A DNA stretch of 64,000 bases from Salinarimonas rosea DSM 21201 (GCF_000429045.1 NZ_AUBC01000018.1:62001-126000), one strand, 5' to 3'; shown: positions 28,848-37,683, counted from the stretch's first letter. The notes: generated by a model not told the origin, from the sequence alone. Numbers and translations are program-made.

Positions 28848-30107
28848 ATGACCGCCGCCGTCTTCCTCGTCCTGCTCGTGCTGGGCGTGCCGATCGGCCT
28901 CGTCCTGTGCTGGGCCGCGGTGGCGTTCATCTACGGCTCGGGGAACGCCGTCCTCCTCGATTCCTACCCGCTCCAGCTGTTCCAGAGCCTCGACAATTTC
29001 GGCCTGCTCGCCATCCCGCTCTTCATCCTGATCGGCGAGATCATGAACGCGGCGGGCATCACGACCCGGCTCGTGCGGCTGGCCGCCGCCTTCGTCGGCG
29101 CGGTGAAGGGCGGGCTCGCCTACGTCAACCTTCTCGCCAACATGCTGGTCGCCTCGATCCTCGGCTCCGCCACGGCGCAGATCGCCATGATGAGCCAGGT
29201 GATGGTGCCCGAGATGACGAAGGCGGGCTACGACAAGGGGCTGGCCGTCGGCATCACCGCCTTCGGCGGCCTGCTCGGGCCGATCATCCCGCCCTCGATC
29301 GTCTTCGTCGTCTACGCCGTGCTGGCGCAGGTCGCGGTGCGCGACATGCTGGTGGCGGGGATCATCCCCGGCCTGATGCTGTCTGGCCTGTTCCTGGGCA
29401 CGATCGCCTTCCTGGGGCGCAAGTACGCCTACCCGCGCGGTGAGGCGCTGCCCTGGAGCGCCCGCCTGCGCGCCGTGCTCGAGGCCCTGCCGATGCTCGC
29501 CATCCCCGGCGTCATCGTCGGCACCATCGTCGGCGGCGTGGCCTCGCCCACCGAGAGCGCCGCCATCGGCGCGGTGCTCGCGACGCTGATCGGGCTCCTC
29601 TACACCCGCAAGCTGCGGCTTGCCGACTTCCCGAAGATCCTGGTCCGCACGGGGCTCAACACCGCGCTGGTCCTCTTCCTCGTGGCGGCGGCGGGCGTGT
29701 TCTCCTGGGTGCTCGTCTTCGGCCAGGTGCCGCAGACCGCGGCCGGGTACATCCAGGACATCGCGACGACGCCGACGGCGTTCATGCTCCTCGTGCTGGT
29801 CGCGCTCCTGGTGATCGGCACCGTCATCGACGGCATCCCGGGCCTGATCATGGTCGTGCCGATCCTCCTGCCGATCGCGACCGAGGTCTACGGCATCGAC
29901 CCGCTGCACTTCGGCGTCTTCGTCTCGGTCAACCTGATCCTCGGCCTGCTCTCGCCCCCCGTCGGCATCGGTCTCTACGTCGCCGCGAGCGTCTCGGGGG
30001 TGAGCGCGATGCGCGTCTTCGCCGTGACGATCCCCTTCTTCCTCGTGAGCTGCGTCGCGCTCGTGCTGCTCGCGCTGTTCCCTTGGCTGTCGCTGGCGCT
30101 GCTCTGA
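28848..30107 (+). CDS. TRAP transporter large permease (DctM family)
   Basis: This 419-residue protein with about twelve membrane helices is the transport channel. Family motifs include PLFILIGEIMNAAGIT near residue 62, NMLVASILGSATAQ, and GPIIPPSIVFVVYA. The C-terminal DGIPGLIMVVPILLPIATEVYGID is also typical. It lies 43 bp after the small permease and ends the TRAP operon 19 bp before the convergent MarR-family gene. It probably imports the carboxylated heterocycle handled by the upstream enzymes. Confidence 0.93.
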   Translation: MTAAVFLVLLVLGVPIGLVLCWAAVAFIYGSGNAVLLDSYPLQLFQSLDNFGLLAIPLFILIGEIMNAAGITTRLVRLAAAFVGAVKGGLAYVNLLANMLVASILGSATAQIAMMSQVMVPEMTKAGYDKGLAVGITAFGGLLGPIIPPSIVFVVYAVLAQVAVRDMLVAGIIPGLMLSGLFLGTIAFLGRKYAYPRGEALPWSARLRAVLEALPMLAIPGVIVGTIVGGVASPTESAAIGAVLATLIGLLYTRKLRLADFPKILVRTGLNTALVLFLVAAAGVFSWVLVFGQVPQTAAGYIQDIATTPTAFMLLVLVALLVIGTVIDGIPGLIMVVPILLPIATEVYGIDPLHFGVFVSVNLILGLLSPPVGIGLYVAASVSGVSAMRVFAVTIPFFLVSCVALVLLALFPWLSLALL

Positions 30108-30126
30108 TCGCGGCCCCCGATCCAGG

Positions 30127-30633
30127 CTAGCCCAGCCGCTTGAGCAACCGCACCAGCGTCGCCTGCTCCGTGCGCGAGAGCGGCGCCAGCGTCATCCGGG
30201 TGATCTCGCTCGCCATCGGCAGCACGCGCCCGATCGTGCGACGGCCCTCCGCCGTGAGCTGGACGAGGTGCATGCGCCGATCCTCCGGCGCGGGCACCTT
30301 CTCGACGAGCCCGCGCTCGACGAGCCGCACGACGACGCCGTTGATCGTGGAATTGTCCATCGCCGCCTGCCGCCCCAGCGAGTTCTGCGAGGCGGGGCCG
30401 ACCTCGTTGAGCTTCGCCATCACCGCGAATTGCTGCGCCGTGAGGCTTTCGGGCATGTGCGCGGCGAAGATGCTGAGGTGGCGCTGATGGGCCTTGCGGA
30501 TGAGGAAGCCGATCTGAGACTCGAGGACGTAGGGGCGCTTGCGCGCCGGCCTGGCCGCCGCGTCCTGCGCCTCGGCGGCGGGCGCGGGCGCCGCATCCGC
30601 CGGGGCCGGCGTCTTCCTCGCGCGCGCTGCCAT
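30127..30633 (-). CDS. MarR family transcriptional regulator
   Basis: This winged-helix regulator has about 168 residues. The N-terminal 30 residues are Ala/Pro-rich and probably disordered. The MarR fold follows from SQIGFLIRKAHQRHL, with recognition helix region NSLGRQAAMDNSTINGVVVRL near residues 85-105. The wing is AEDRRMHL-like (PAPEDRRMHLVQLTAEG). It converges on the TRAP operon and is the only regulator gene in the heterocycle cluster. It may therefore bind the inverted repeats before the enzyme operons and respond to the aromatic substrate. Confidence 0.88.
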   Translation of the reverse strand: MAARARKTPAPADAAPAPAAEAQDAAARPARKRPYVLESQIGFLIRKAHQRHLSIFAAHMPESLTAQQFAVMAKLNEVGPASQNSLGRQAAMDNSTINGVVVRLVERGLVEKVPAPEDRRMHLVQLTAEGRRTIGRVLPMASEITRMTLAPLSRTEQATLVRLLKRLG

Positions 30634-31447
30634 CCCCCGTCCCTTTCCTGGCTCGAGCCGACCGCCCGCGCCTGACGCGGGCTCCCCCGCAATACACGCC
30701 CGACGCCGGAAGGAAAACTCGCGTACGCGCATGCCGTCCCGTCGTCGAAGCGTCGTCGAGCGGCCGCAGGAAGAGCGGCGCTGGGGCTCGTGCAGCACGG
30801 ACGGCACGCCGGCTCGTGCACCTCGTCGACGGGTCGCGGCGCGCCGCCGGCCAACGGCGGCGGACGACGCGTGCGAGGCCGACGCGGCGCCGACCCGCAG
30901 TGGCGGCATCCGCTCCCCTCGCAAGCGTGGCACCGGATGGCCAACGCGGATTCCGGCTGCATGGACGACGGGCCGAGCGTCACGCTCGAGCTTGCATCAA
31001 ATCACGTTGGCGCACGCCATTCCGATTCGATCCTGGCGTTCACACCGATTTATGCTGTTGCTATTTCAGCACACTGCCTCCGTGTGCGTGTAGAACGCGG
31101 TGTTATTACTGCGACAGAACGTCGCGGCTTGTGTCGCTTACATTCCTCCACGTCTTTTTACGTTTGTGGCGAAAGCTACTTTTAATTGTAATCCACATAT
31201 ATATAGATTTCCGTCCGACGCGCGCCCACGTCGAGACATCCCGGAGGATGCAGGCGGAGGAAGCCGTATCCACACACGTTCCTCGTGTATTCCGCTACTT
31301 GCCGTCCTTCCGCAGGGCCGATTATCTCGCCGTAGACGCGAACGAATTGCAGAGCGGCCGACCGCAGGGAATCGGCCGCCGATCTCGAAGTACGAACGCA
31401 AGGGAGCTAGTGTCCGACATCGCCAGGAGCGCAATAAGGGAAAAAGA
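30634..31447. other. Long non-coding stretch, AT-richer in its right half
   Basis: No supported gene lies in these 814 bases. From about 30990 the base composition changes: runs such as TTTTAATTGTAATCC and CATATATATAGAT appear, which are rare elsewhere in the window. A GCACAC/GTGTGC hairpin is at about 31070-31090. The change coincides with the recombinase gene that follows, so this may be the foreign flank of an integrated element. No attachment repeat could be identified. Confidence 0.6.
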
Positions 31448-32428
31448 ATGTCCGCGACGACAATAAAAACTAAGAGTAGAAGATCGCATGGACTGCGATC
31501 TTCTCTCAAAACGTCGAGTCCTTCTCTTCTGCCGTCGGCTCCGGTCAAGACCGGACGCCTTTCGCGGGCGTCGCGCTCCCACGCGAAGTCGCTCGCCGAG
31601 ACGATCGATCGCTTCTTTCGCGAGGCGACCGTGAAGAAGGGTACGCGCCGGACCTATCGCTCCAACGCGAAGAACTGGCTGTCTGCTTTTCCGCTCCTGC
31701 GCCTCCACGAGATCGACAGGTCGACGCTCGCGCTCTTCGTGTCGCGACGCAAGGATCAGGGTGTCTGCGACACGACCATCCGCCGCGATATCGCCTTTCT
31801 CGGGACGGTCTGCTCGATGGCGATCTCGTGGGGATGGCTCGAGGCGAACCCGATCACGGCGCTGAGCAAGAAGTTCTTGAAGGAGGCGCCACCGCGCACG
31901 CGCTTCCTGACGCGCCGCGAGTTCGAGCGGCTGCATGCGGCGGCGTCGGAGACGCTCAAGCCGCAGCTCGTCCTGGCTGTCGAGACGGGGATGCGCAAGG
32001 AGGAGCTGCTCTCACTGACGCTCGACGCGATCGACCTGCGCCGGCGCGAGATCCACCTCCAGGAGACGAAGACCAACTCGCCGCGCCGGGTGCCGCTCTC
32101 GGATGCGGCGATCGCGACGATCTCGGATTTGATCGCGAGGCCCGGGCGGCCGTCGTCGCGCTTCCTGTTCTGCAAGCCCGACGGGACGCGCATCCTCTGC
32201 AACAAGAAGGGCTTTCGCGCCGCCTGCGAGCGCGCCGCCATCGCCGATTTCCGCTTCCACGACCTGCGCCACACGTTCGCATCGTGGTGGGTGCAATCCG
32301 GCGGGGACCTGTACAAGCTCAGCCGCGTGCTGGGGCACCGCACGCTGCAGATGAGCGCGCGATATGGGCACCTGCGGACCGACGATCTCCACGAGGAGAT
32401 GCGGAAGGTGGAGGGGCGGCGGGGGTGA
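31448..32428 (+). CDS. Tyrosine recombinase / phage-type integrase
   Basis: This tyrosine recombinase has about 326 residues and an apparently complete active site: Arg in ETGMRKEELL, Lys in ETKTNSPRR, HDLRHTFASWW, and LGHRTLQMSARYGHL with the tyrosine nucleophile. The N-terminal region (ETIDRFFREATVKKGTRRTYRS) looks like a SAM-like core-binding domain. I chose the ATG at 31448, after AAGGGAAAAAG. A longer frame exists upstream, but its residues look non-coding. No phage, transfer or cargo gene is adjacent. It lies next to the signal-less porin gene, so integration or site-specific inversion are both conceivable. Confidence 0.88.
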   Translation: MSATTIKTKSRRSHGLRSSLKTSSPSLLPSAPVKTGRLSRASRSHAKSLAETIDRFFREATVKKGTRRTYRSNAKNWLSAFPLLRLHEIDRSTLALFVSRRKDQGVCDTTIRRDIAFLGTVCSMAISWGWLEANPITALSKKFLKEAPPRTRFLTRREFERLHAAASETLKPQLVLAVETGMRKEELLSLTLDAIDLRRREIHLQETKTNSPRRVPLSDAAIATISDLIARPGRPSSRFLFCKPDGTRILCNKKGFRAACERAAIADFRFHDLRHTFASWWVQSGGDLYKLSRVLGHRTLQMSARYGHLRTDDLHEEMRKVEGRRG

Positions 32429-32471
32429 CGCTGGAGTATTGGCAGGCGGGCTGGGCGTCTCGGAAACGAGA

Positions 32472-32498
32472 GAAGCCCCGGCATCAGGCCGGGGCTTC
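32472..32498 (-). terminator. Terminator hairpin between recombinase and signal-less porin
   Basis: GAAGCCCCGG and CCGGGGCTTC form a perfect 10-bp stem with a 7-base loop, 21 bp beyond the porin stop. It may serve both converging genes. The T-run on the leftward side is short (TTTCC). The core AGCCCCGG recurs in the terminators at 37523 and 37614. Confidence 0.7.
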
Positions 32499-32518
32499 GA
32501 AAGATCTGCGGGTACCGA

Positions 32519-33877
32519 TCAGAAGTCGCGCTGGATGCGCAGACGGCCGACCCAACGGGAACCCTCGTCATCGATGAGGTTGTTCGCGGCGGTCCAGTTG
32601 TTCAGCTGGACCGGGATGTCGGTGTCGACCTGAGTGTAGACGACGTCGGCGCGGAACAAGAGGCCGGTAACCGGGCGCCAGTTGAGAGCGGTGCCGAGCT
32701 GCCACCAGGTGTAATCCTGAGTGCTGTTGTTGGCGACGCTCGCCGGAACAGCGGCACGGAACCACTCGTTCTCGACCTCGCCGTAAGCGCCCTGGATGTC
32801 CTGCCAGAAGGCCGGGGTCCAGAAGTGGCGGAAGCCAGCCGCGACCGACCAGGCTTGCGTGGTGTCGAGCGACGTCACGCCGTTCACGGTGTTCGCATTC
32901 GCGTCACGCGCCCGCAGCCCGAACTCGGACACGGTCGTCGGCGGATTGACATAGTCGACCGCGCCGTCGGCGTATGTCGCCTGCAGCCAGAGAGCGTCGC
33001 CAGCGGCGATCATCGGCAGGCGAATGTTGACGCCGGCGCCGATCGCCCAACCCATCTCGTCGTCGACGGCGACCGGCTGGTTGTGACGAACCTGGTGCAG
33101 GGCACCCATGACCTGGGCAGAGCCCCAAGCCTGGGCCACGTTCAGGTTGGCGACAAGGTCCGGCAGCTCCTGGCCGCCATAGCCGAGCGGCACCTGACCG
33201 GCCGGAATCAGAGCCGTATTGTCGCCGATGCCCTCACGACGGGTGACGCCGTTCTCGATCGACACGGTAGCCGAGAAGCCCGAGCCGAAGGTCGCAGTAT
33301 AGGCCAGAACCTCGGTCGACGGATCGGACACACCGTTGTTGACCGACATCATGTTCCCACCCCAGAAGGAGAAGAACGACGTGATGCGGCCTGCGGTCAG
33401 ACCAGCGAACTGGATGAATGCCTGGTCGAGCGCGGCGCCCTGCCCCTGCGAGGAAGCGGTCCAGGTCCGCTCGTTGGTGGTCGCGGAGTTAGCCGCCCAC
33501 CCGGCGGAGCCACGCGTCAGCGAGCTATCGGCATTGATGCGGATGAAAGAGCGCAGCGTGCCGTACTCGGTCGGGGTGCGGGCGTCGAACGCGATCGAGC
33601 CGCGCGCGAAGAACTCGACGTCGTCCTCACGACGATCGATCGTGCGTTCGTCCTGCTCCTGGAAGCGATAGTCCACCCGAACATACCCGGAGATCTGCAG
33701 GCAGGTCTCCGTGCCGGGGATCACGAAGAAGCCCGTGCCGCCGATCGGGGCGTTCGGGCAGGTGCGGACGTAGTCGACCGGCGCCGCGGCGCGGACCGGA
33801 AGATCGGCAGTCGTCGGCGCCTCCGGCGACGGCTTCCGCCGGGCGGAGTTCGCCTCGGCGCGAGGGCTTGAAACCAC
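32519..33877 (-). CDS. Omp2-type porin gene lacking signal peptide; candidate silent cassette
   Basis: The mature part of an Omp2-type outer-membrane porin is intact from [14 protein letters not shown] at about 33808 to GRLRIQRDF, roughly 429 residues with no stop or frameshift. The typical [21 protein letters not shown] start is present. The sequence before it (GTG at 33877, then [10 protein letters not shown] and similar) is not a signal peptide and is unrelated to the leader of the porin at 36223. No promoter is evident. It has an extra loop ([10 protein letters not shown] region) absent from the other copy. Either it is a truncated relic, or it is a store switched on by inversion. Confidence 0.85.
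   Translation of the reverse strand: MVSSPRAEANSARRKPSPEAPTTADLPVRAAAPVDYVRTCPNAPIGGTGFFVIPGTETCLQISGYVRVDYRFQEQDERTIDRREDDVEFFARGSIAFDARTPTEYGTLRSFIRINADSSLTRGSAGWAANSATTNERTWTASSQGQGAALDQAFIQFAGLTAGRITSFFSFWGGNMMSVNNGVSDPSTEVLAYTATFGSGFSATVSIENGVTRREGIGDNTALIPAGQVPLGYGGQELPDLVANLNVAQAWGSAQVMGALHQVRHNQPVAVDDEMGWAIGAGVNIRLPMIAAGDALWLQATYADGAVDYVNPPTTVSEFGLRARDANANTVNGVTSLDTTQAWSVAAGFRHFWTPAFWQDIQGAYGEVENEWFRAAVPASVANNSTQDYTWWQLGTALNWRPVTGLLFRADVVYTQVDTDIPVQLNNWTAANNLIDDEGSRWVGRLRIQRDF
33687..33810 (-). repeat. Left arm of a perfect 124-bp inverted repeat (porin 5' region)
   Basis: Read leftward, these 124 bases are identical to 36290-36413 read rightward. I compared them base by base. Outside the arm the two porins differ at many synonymous sites (GGGTATGTT against GGCTACGTC directly after it), and before it they are unrelated. 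The arm encodes the start of the mature porin. Confidence 0.95.
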
Positions 33878-33948
33878 ACCGCGAACGGGTCATTGGAGGC
33901 GGCGTGCGCCGCCCGGAGGGGCCGCGTCGCCCACGCCGGGAGAGCCTC

Positions 33949-34824
33949 ATGACCGCCACCCTCATCGACGGCAAGGCCTACGCCGCCGGCCTGCGCGCCC
34001 GCGTGGCGGAGGACGTCCGCGGCCTCGCGACGCGGGGCGTCGTGCCCGGCCTCGCGGTGGTGCTCGTGGGCGAGGACGCGGCGAGCCAGGTCTACGTGCG
34101 CAACAAGGCGGCGCAGACGGTGGAGGCGGGGATGCGCTCCTTCCAGCACCGCCTGCCGGCCTCGACGGGCCAGGCCGAACTGCTCGCGCTCGTCGCCACG
34201 CTCAACGCCGACCCGGCCGTCGACGGCATCCTGGTGCAGCTGCCGCTGCCGCCGCAGATCGACGCGCAGGCGGTGATCGAGGCGATCGTGCCGGAGAAGG
34301 ACGTGGACGGCTTCCACCCGGTCAACGTCGGGCGCCTCGCCACCGGCATGCCGGGCCTCGTGCCGTGCACGCCGCTCGGCGCCGCGATGCTGATCTCGTC
34401 CGTGCGCACCGACATCGCCGGCCTCGAGGCGGTGGTGATCGGGCGCTCGAACATCGTCGGCAAGCCCATGGCGCAGCTCCTGCTCCAGCGCTCCGCGACG
34501 GTGACGATCGCCCATTCGCGCACCCGCGATCTCGCCGCCGTCTGCCGGCGCGCGGACGTCCTCGTCGCCGCGGTCGGGCGTCCGGAGATGGTGCGCGGGG
34601 ACTGGATCAAGCCGGGCGCGATCGTCGTCGACGTCGGCATCAACCGGGTGGCGAACCCGGAGGCGGGCGCGGGCAAGACGCGCCTCGTGGGCGACGTCGC
34701 CTTCGCCGAGGCCGCCGCGGTGGCGGGCGCGATCACGCCGGTGCCGGGCGGCGTCGGCCCGATGACGATCGCCTGCCTGCTCGCGAACACGCTGCAGGCG
34801 GCCAGATCCCGACGCGGGATGTGA
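33949..34824 (+). CDS. folD: Bifunctional methylenetetrahydrofolate dehydrogenase / cyclohydrolase
   Basis: This 291-residue cytoplasmic enzyme interconverts 5,10-methylene-, methenyl- and 10-formyl-tetrahydrofolate. FolD motifs are [19 protein letters not shown] with the catalytic lysine, [27 protein letters not shown], the NADP-binding [17 protein letters not shown], and the closing [16 protein letters not shown]. The ATG at 33949 follows GGGAGAG. It lies between the two porin genes, inside the segment flanked by the 124-bp inverted repeats, and would stay intact if that segment flipped. Confidence 0.96.
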   Translation: MTATLIDGKAYAAGLRARVAEDVRGLATRGVVPGLAVVLVGEDAASQVYVRNKAAQTVEAGMRSFQHRLPASTGQAELLALVATLNADPAVDGILVQLPLPPQIDAQAVIEAIVPEKDVDGFHPVNVGRLATGMPGLVPCTPLGAAMLISSVRTDIAGLEAVVIGRSNIVGKPMAQLLLQRSATVTIAHSRTRDLAAVCRRADVLVAAVGRPEMVRGDWIKPGAIVVDVGINRVANPEAGAGKTRLVGDVAFAEAAAVAGAITPVPGGVGPMTIACLLANTLQAARSRRGM

Positions 34825-34839
34825 GGTCTCCGAACGCGA

Positions 34840-34863
34840 GAAGGCCGCCCGGAGGCGGCCTTC
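34840..34863. terminator. Hairpin between convergent folD and mucR
   Basis: GAAGGCCGCC and GGCGGCCTTC form a 10-bp stem with a 4-base loop, 15 bp after the folD stop and 46 bp before the mucR stop. No strong T-run is present on either side. Its position suggests it separates the two convergent genes. Confidence 0.6.
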
Positions 34864-34909
34864 CCACATGCGTCGCCGAAACGGCGGAGATCGTGCGCGC
34901 GAGCCTCGC

Positions 34910-35377
34910 TCAGGCGACCTTCTTGCGGCCGCGGCCGCGGGCCGGCGCCGGGGCGGCCTCGGGCTCCGCCTTGCGGCGCTGCGCGCCGAGGCCCATCGCC
35001 TTGGCGAGCTCGGAACGGGCGCTGGCGTAGTTCGGCGCGACCATCGGGTAGTCCGCCGGCAGGCCCCACTTCGCGCGGTACTGGTCGGGAGTCATGTCGT
35101 ACTTCGTGCGCAGGTGGCGCTTGAGCGACTTGAACTTCTTCCCGTCCTCCAGGCAGATGATGTAGTCCGGCGTGATCGACTTCTTGATCGGCACGGCGGG
35201 GACGGGCGCCTCGACCGGCTGCTCCGTCGCACCGGTGGCGACCTTGGTCAGCGCGCCGTGCACGGCATCGATCAGGCCGGGCAGCTCCGCCGTCGGCAGC
35301 GAGTTGTTGCTCACGTAGGCCGAGACGATCTCCGCGGCGAGCTCGATGTAGTTGTTCGGTTGAGTCGTGTCGCTCAT
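34910..35377 (-). CDS. mucR: MucR/Ros family transcriptional regulator
   Basis: This 155-residue zinc-finger-like regulator binds AT-rich targets and controls surface and envelope genes in rhizobia and Brucella. The DNA-binding part is [17 protein letters not shown], followed by [26 protein letters not shown], the family signature. The second zinc ligand is Asp rather than Cys (CLED against CxxC), as in some Mesorhizobium homologues. A basic tail (RGRGRKK) ends it. The start MSDTTQPN at 35377 is typical. It lies between the two porins, upstream of and divergent from the complete porin gene, a plausible target. Confidence 0.92.
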   Translation of the reverse strand: MSDTTQPNNYIELAAEIVSAYVSNNSLPTAELPGLIDAVHGALTKVATGATEQPVEAPVPAVPIKKSITPDYIICLEDGKKFKSLKRHLRTKYDMTPDQYRAKWGLPADYPMVAPNYASARSELAKAMGLGAQRRKAEPEAAPAPARGRGRKKVA

Positions 35378-36222
35378 TGAGCCGGTCCTAATCTCGTGAC
35401 AAGGGATCGAGAGCGAGCGGAGCTGCATGCGGCGTGTCACCGAACACCGAATCGCGATCCCGCTCACGCGTCGTCTATGACGTCAGGTCTTTCAGGTACG
35501 TGAGTTTCATCCTCGCGACAAGTCCTCTGCGAATCAAAAACAGTTCATCTCACGGTAAGGCCCGGCCGCTCATCCCGGGGACGCTTGCGGCAACGGTGCC
35601 ACGCCGCTCACGGCAAGAATAAGGCCCGGTGGACAAGCTTCGGTAATCCTTGGCGCGCCGTGGCTCGACGCGGCTCTCTGCGCATTCGATGGCTGCGCCG
35701 TCGCGCCCGCACGCCGTATCGCGGGTGATTCGCGGGATGCGGGCCCGCGTCCACGTGCGGAGACGCTACGTCGCGGCGATACTTCGGCGACGATCCTTCC
35801 GCGAAGCCGGCGAGACAGAGCAGCGAACGAACGCGCCCGCACGCGCGCACACCCGCGAGGCGCCGAAGGCCGCGCCGTGCTCCGCGACGGCTCGGGATCG
35901 CCGCCCGAGCCGTGGCGGCGGGCCGTTCCGCCGCCCGACACCGCCGTTTTCCTGCCTGGAAGCGGCCATTCTCGTGGCCTTTGTGCAACACAGCCCTCCG
36001 AAGAGGCCCTTCGGCCGGCGCGGGGGCGCAATCGCGCTTGATCCGGCGCGGGGTGCACGGCAAACCTCTTCTCGCGACGGGGGGTCCTCGGTCGCAGCTC
36101 GTCGTCGGCGCCAACGGCTCGGCGGCGGGTCACAGGGGAAAAGGGACAGCTTCCGAGTCTCGAAGAGTTCTCGTGGCGAAACACCCGGCCCCCCAGGGTC
36201 TCGAAACTTTGGAGGTCATCTA
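35378..36222. other. Long divergent leader between mucR and the porin gene
   Basis: These 845 bases hold no convincing gene, although a frame stays open from 35650 into the porin through lack of stops. An AT-richer patch at about 35480-35560 (containing AATCAAAAACAGTTC) is the best candidate for promoters and MucR binding. The ribosome site TTTGGAGG lies just before the porin ATG. This is the only visible promoter region with a signal peptide for the porin pair. Confidence 0.6.
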
Positions 36223-37500
36223 ATGAAGCTCGCCAAGAGCCTTCTCCTCGGGTCTGCCGCCGGTCTCGTCGCGGTCGCCGGGGCTCAAGCTGCCGATCTT
36301 CCGGTCCGCGCCGCGGCGCCGGTCGACTACGTCCGCACCTGCCCGAACGCCCCGATCGGCGGCACGGGCTTCTTCGTGATCCCCGGCACGGAGACCTGCC
36401 TGCAGATCTCCGGCTACGTCCGCGCCGAGTATCGCTTCGCCGAGAACCTCGACACGGCCGTCAACCGCACGCAGGACGACATCAACTTCTTCGCCCGCGG
36501 CTCGATCGCGTTCGACGCCCGCACGGCGACCGAGATGGGCACGCTGCGCTCGTTCATCCGCATCAACGCCGACCGTACGGACGGCGCCGGCAACGCCGTG
36601 CTCGACCAGGGCTTCATCCAGTTCGCTGGTCTGACCGCCGGTCGCATCACGTCGTTCTTCTCGTTCTTCGGCGGCAACCTGATGACCGCGTCCGAGGGTC
36701 TCTCGGATCCGTCCGTCGAGGTCCTCGCCTACACCGCGACCTTCGGGTCGGGCTTCTCGGCCACCGTGGCCGTCGAGGACGGCCGTGCGCGTCGCACGAA
36801 CATCCTCAACGCTGCGGGCGTGAACATCTACGGCGGCCAGGAGCTGCCGGACCTCGTCGCCAACCTGAACGTCGCTCAGGCGTGGGGCTCGGCGCAGGTC
36901 ATGGGTGCCCTGCATCAGGTCCGTCACAACGTCCCGAACGTCGCGATCGACGACGAGCTGGGCTGGGCGATCGGCGCCGGCATCAACATCCGCCTGCCGA
37001 TGATCGCGGCCGGCGACGCCCTGTGGCTGCAGGCGGTCTACGCCGACGGTGCGGTCTCCTACGCCGATGCCCCGAACCTCGTGTCGGAGTTCTCGGTCGG
37101 CCTGAACGACGCCTACGTCAACGTGCTCGGCACCTCGCTGGTCACGACCGAGGCCTGGTCGCTCGCGGCCGCCTTCCGTCACTACTGGACCCCCACCATC
37201 TGGCAGGACATCCAGGGTGCGTACGGCGAGGTCGACGTTCCGACCACCGCCGCGTTCCAGGCCGCTCCGGGCGCGATCGTCGTCACCGGCACGGTGCAGG
37301 ACTACACCTGGTGGCAGCTCGGCACCCGCCTGAACTGGCGTCCGGTGTCCGGCCTGACCTTCTCGGCCGACGTCGCCTACACCGAGATCGACACCGAGAA
37401 CCGCGTGTGGGTCTACAACAACGGCGTCCAGTCCGTCACGGCCACGAACGACGACGGCTCGCGTTGGGCCGGCCGTCTGCGCATCCAGCGCGACTTCTGA
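36223..37500 (+). CDS. Omp2-type outer-membrane porin, complete
   Basis: This 425-residue general porin of the Brucella Omp2 family forms a 16-strand barrel for small solutes. The signal peptide is MKLAKSLLLG to GAQA, with cleavage before ADLPVRA (residue 24). The mature N-terminus has the family [20 protein letters not shown] cysteine pair. [19 protein letters not shown] and a C-terminal Phe (GRLRIQRDF), needed for outer-membrane insertion, are present. TTTGGAGG precedes the ATG. It is about two-thirds alike in protein to the signal-less copy at 32519 and shares 124 identical bases with it. Confidence 0.95.
   Translation: MKLAKSLLLGSAAGLVAVAGAQAADLPVRAAAPVDYVRTCPNAPIGGTGFFVIPGTETCLQISGYVRAEYRFAENLDTAVNRTQDDINFFARGSIAFDARTATEMGTLRSFIRINADRTDGAGNAVLDQGFIQFAGLTAGRITSFFSFFGGNLMTASEGLSDPSVEVLAYTATFGSGFSATVAVEDGRARRTNILNAAGVNIYGGQELPDLVANLNVAQAWGSAQVMGALHQVRHNVPNVAIDDELGWAIGAGINIRLPMIAAGDALWLQAVYADGAVSYADAPNLVSEFSVGLNDAYVNVLGTSLVTTEAWSLAAAFRHYWTPTIWQDIQGAYGEVDVPTTAAFQAAPGAIVVTGTVQDYTWWQLGTRLNWRPVSGLTFSADVAYTEIDTENRVWVYNNGVQSVTATNDDGSRWAGRLRIQRDF
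36290..36413 (+). repeat. Right arm of the perfect 124-bp inverted repeat (porin 5' region)
   Basis: This arm starts exactly at the signal-peptidase site of the complete porin and matches 33687-33810 on the other strand without a mismatch. The arms enclose 2,479 bp holding folD, mucR and the porin leader. Recombination between them would join the leader to the other porin body. Confidence 0.95.
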
Positions 37501-37522
37501 TCCGTCCCGCACGGTTCGAGAG

Positions 37523-37555
37523 GAGCCCCGGCGAAAGCCGGGGCTCTTTTTCTTT
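37523..37555 (+). terminator. Rho-independent terminator of the porin gene
   Basis: GAGCCCCGGC, a GAAA tetraloop, and GCCGGGGCTC form a 10-bp stem followed by TTTTTCTTT, 22 bp after the porin stop. This is a textbook intrinsic terminator. Confidence 0.93.
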
Positions 37556-37613
37556 GGCGATGCGTCCGCAGCCGATCCGTGCCACTGCACCCGGATCGCA
37601 GCCCGCGCGCACG

Positions 37614-37640
37614 AAAAAGCCCCGGCTCGCGCCGGGGCTT
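37614..37640 (-). terminator. Rho-independent terminator of the leftward secreted-protein gene
   Basis: On the minus strand AAGCCCCGGC, a 4-base loop and GCCGGGGCTT are followed by TTTTT (AAAAA at 37614-37618). It sits about 44 bp after the stop at 37684. The stem shares its core with the porin terminators. Confidence 0.85.
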
Positions 37641-37683
37641 CTCCGTCTCGCGTCACTCGCCCCGAGGGGCGGCGCGTCGCGCG

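Noticed and set aside
30634-32518. A tRNA gene or attachment site next to the recombinase
   Set aside because: No cloverleaf or T-loop-like sequence was recognised, and no direct repeat pair could be matched around the gene.
33811-33877. A usable start and leader for the signal-less porin (GTG at 33877)
   Set aside because: The 20-odd residues before the mature sequence are polar and Pro/Arg-rich with no hydrophobic core, so export from this start is unlikely.
35650-36222. A 191-codon N-terminal extension of the complete porin
   Set aside because: The extension is Arg-rich and unlike any porin. A signal peptide and a good ribosome site mark 36223 as the start.
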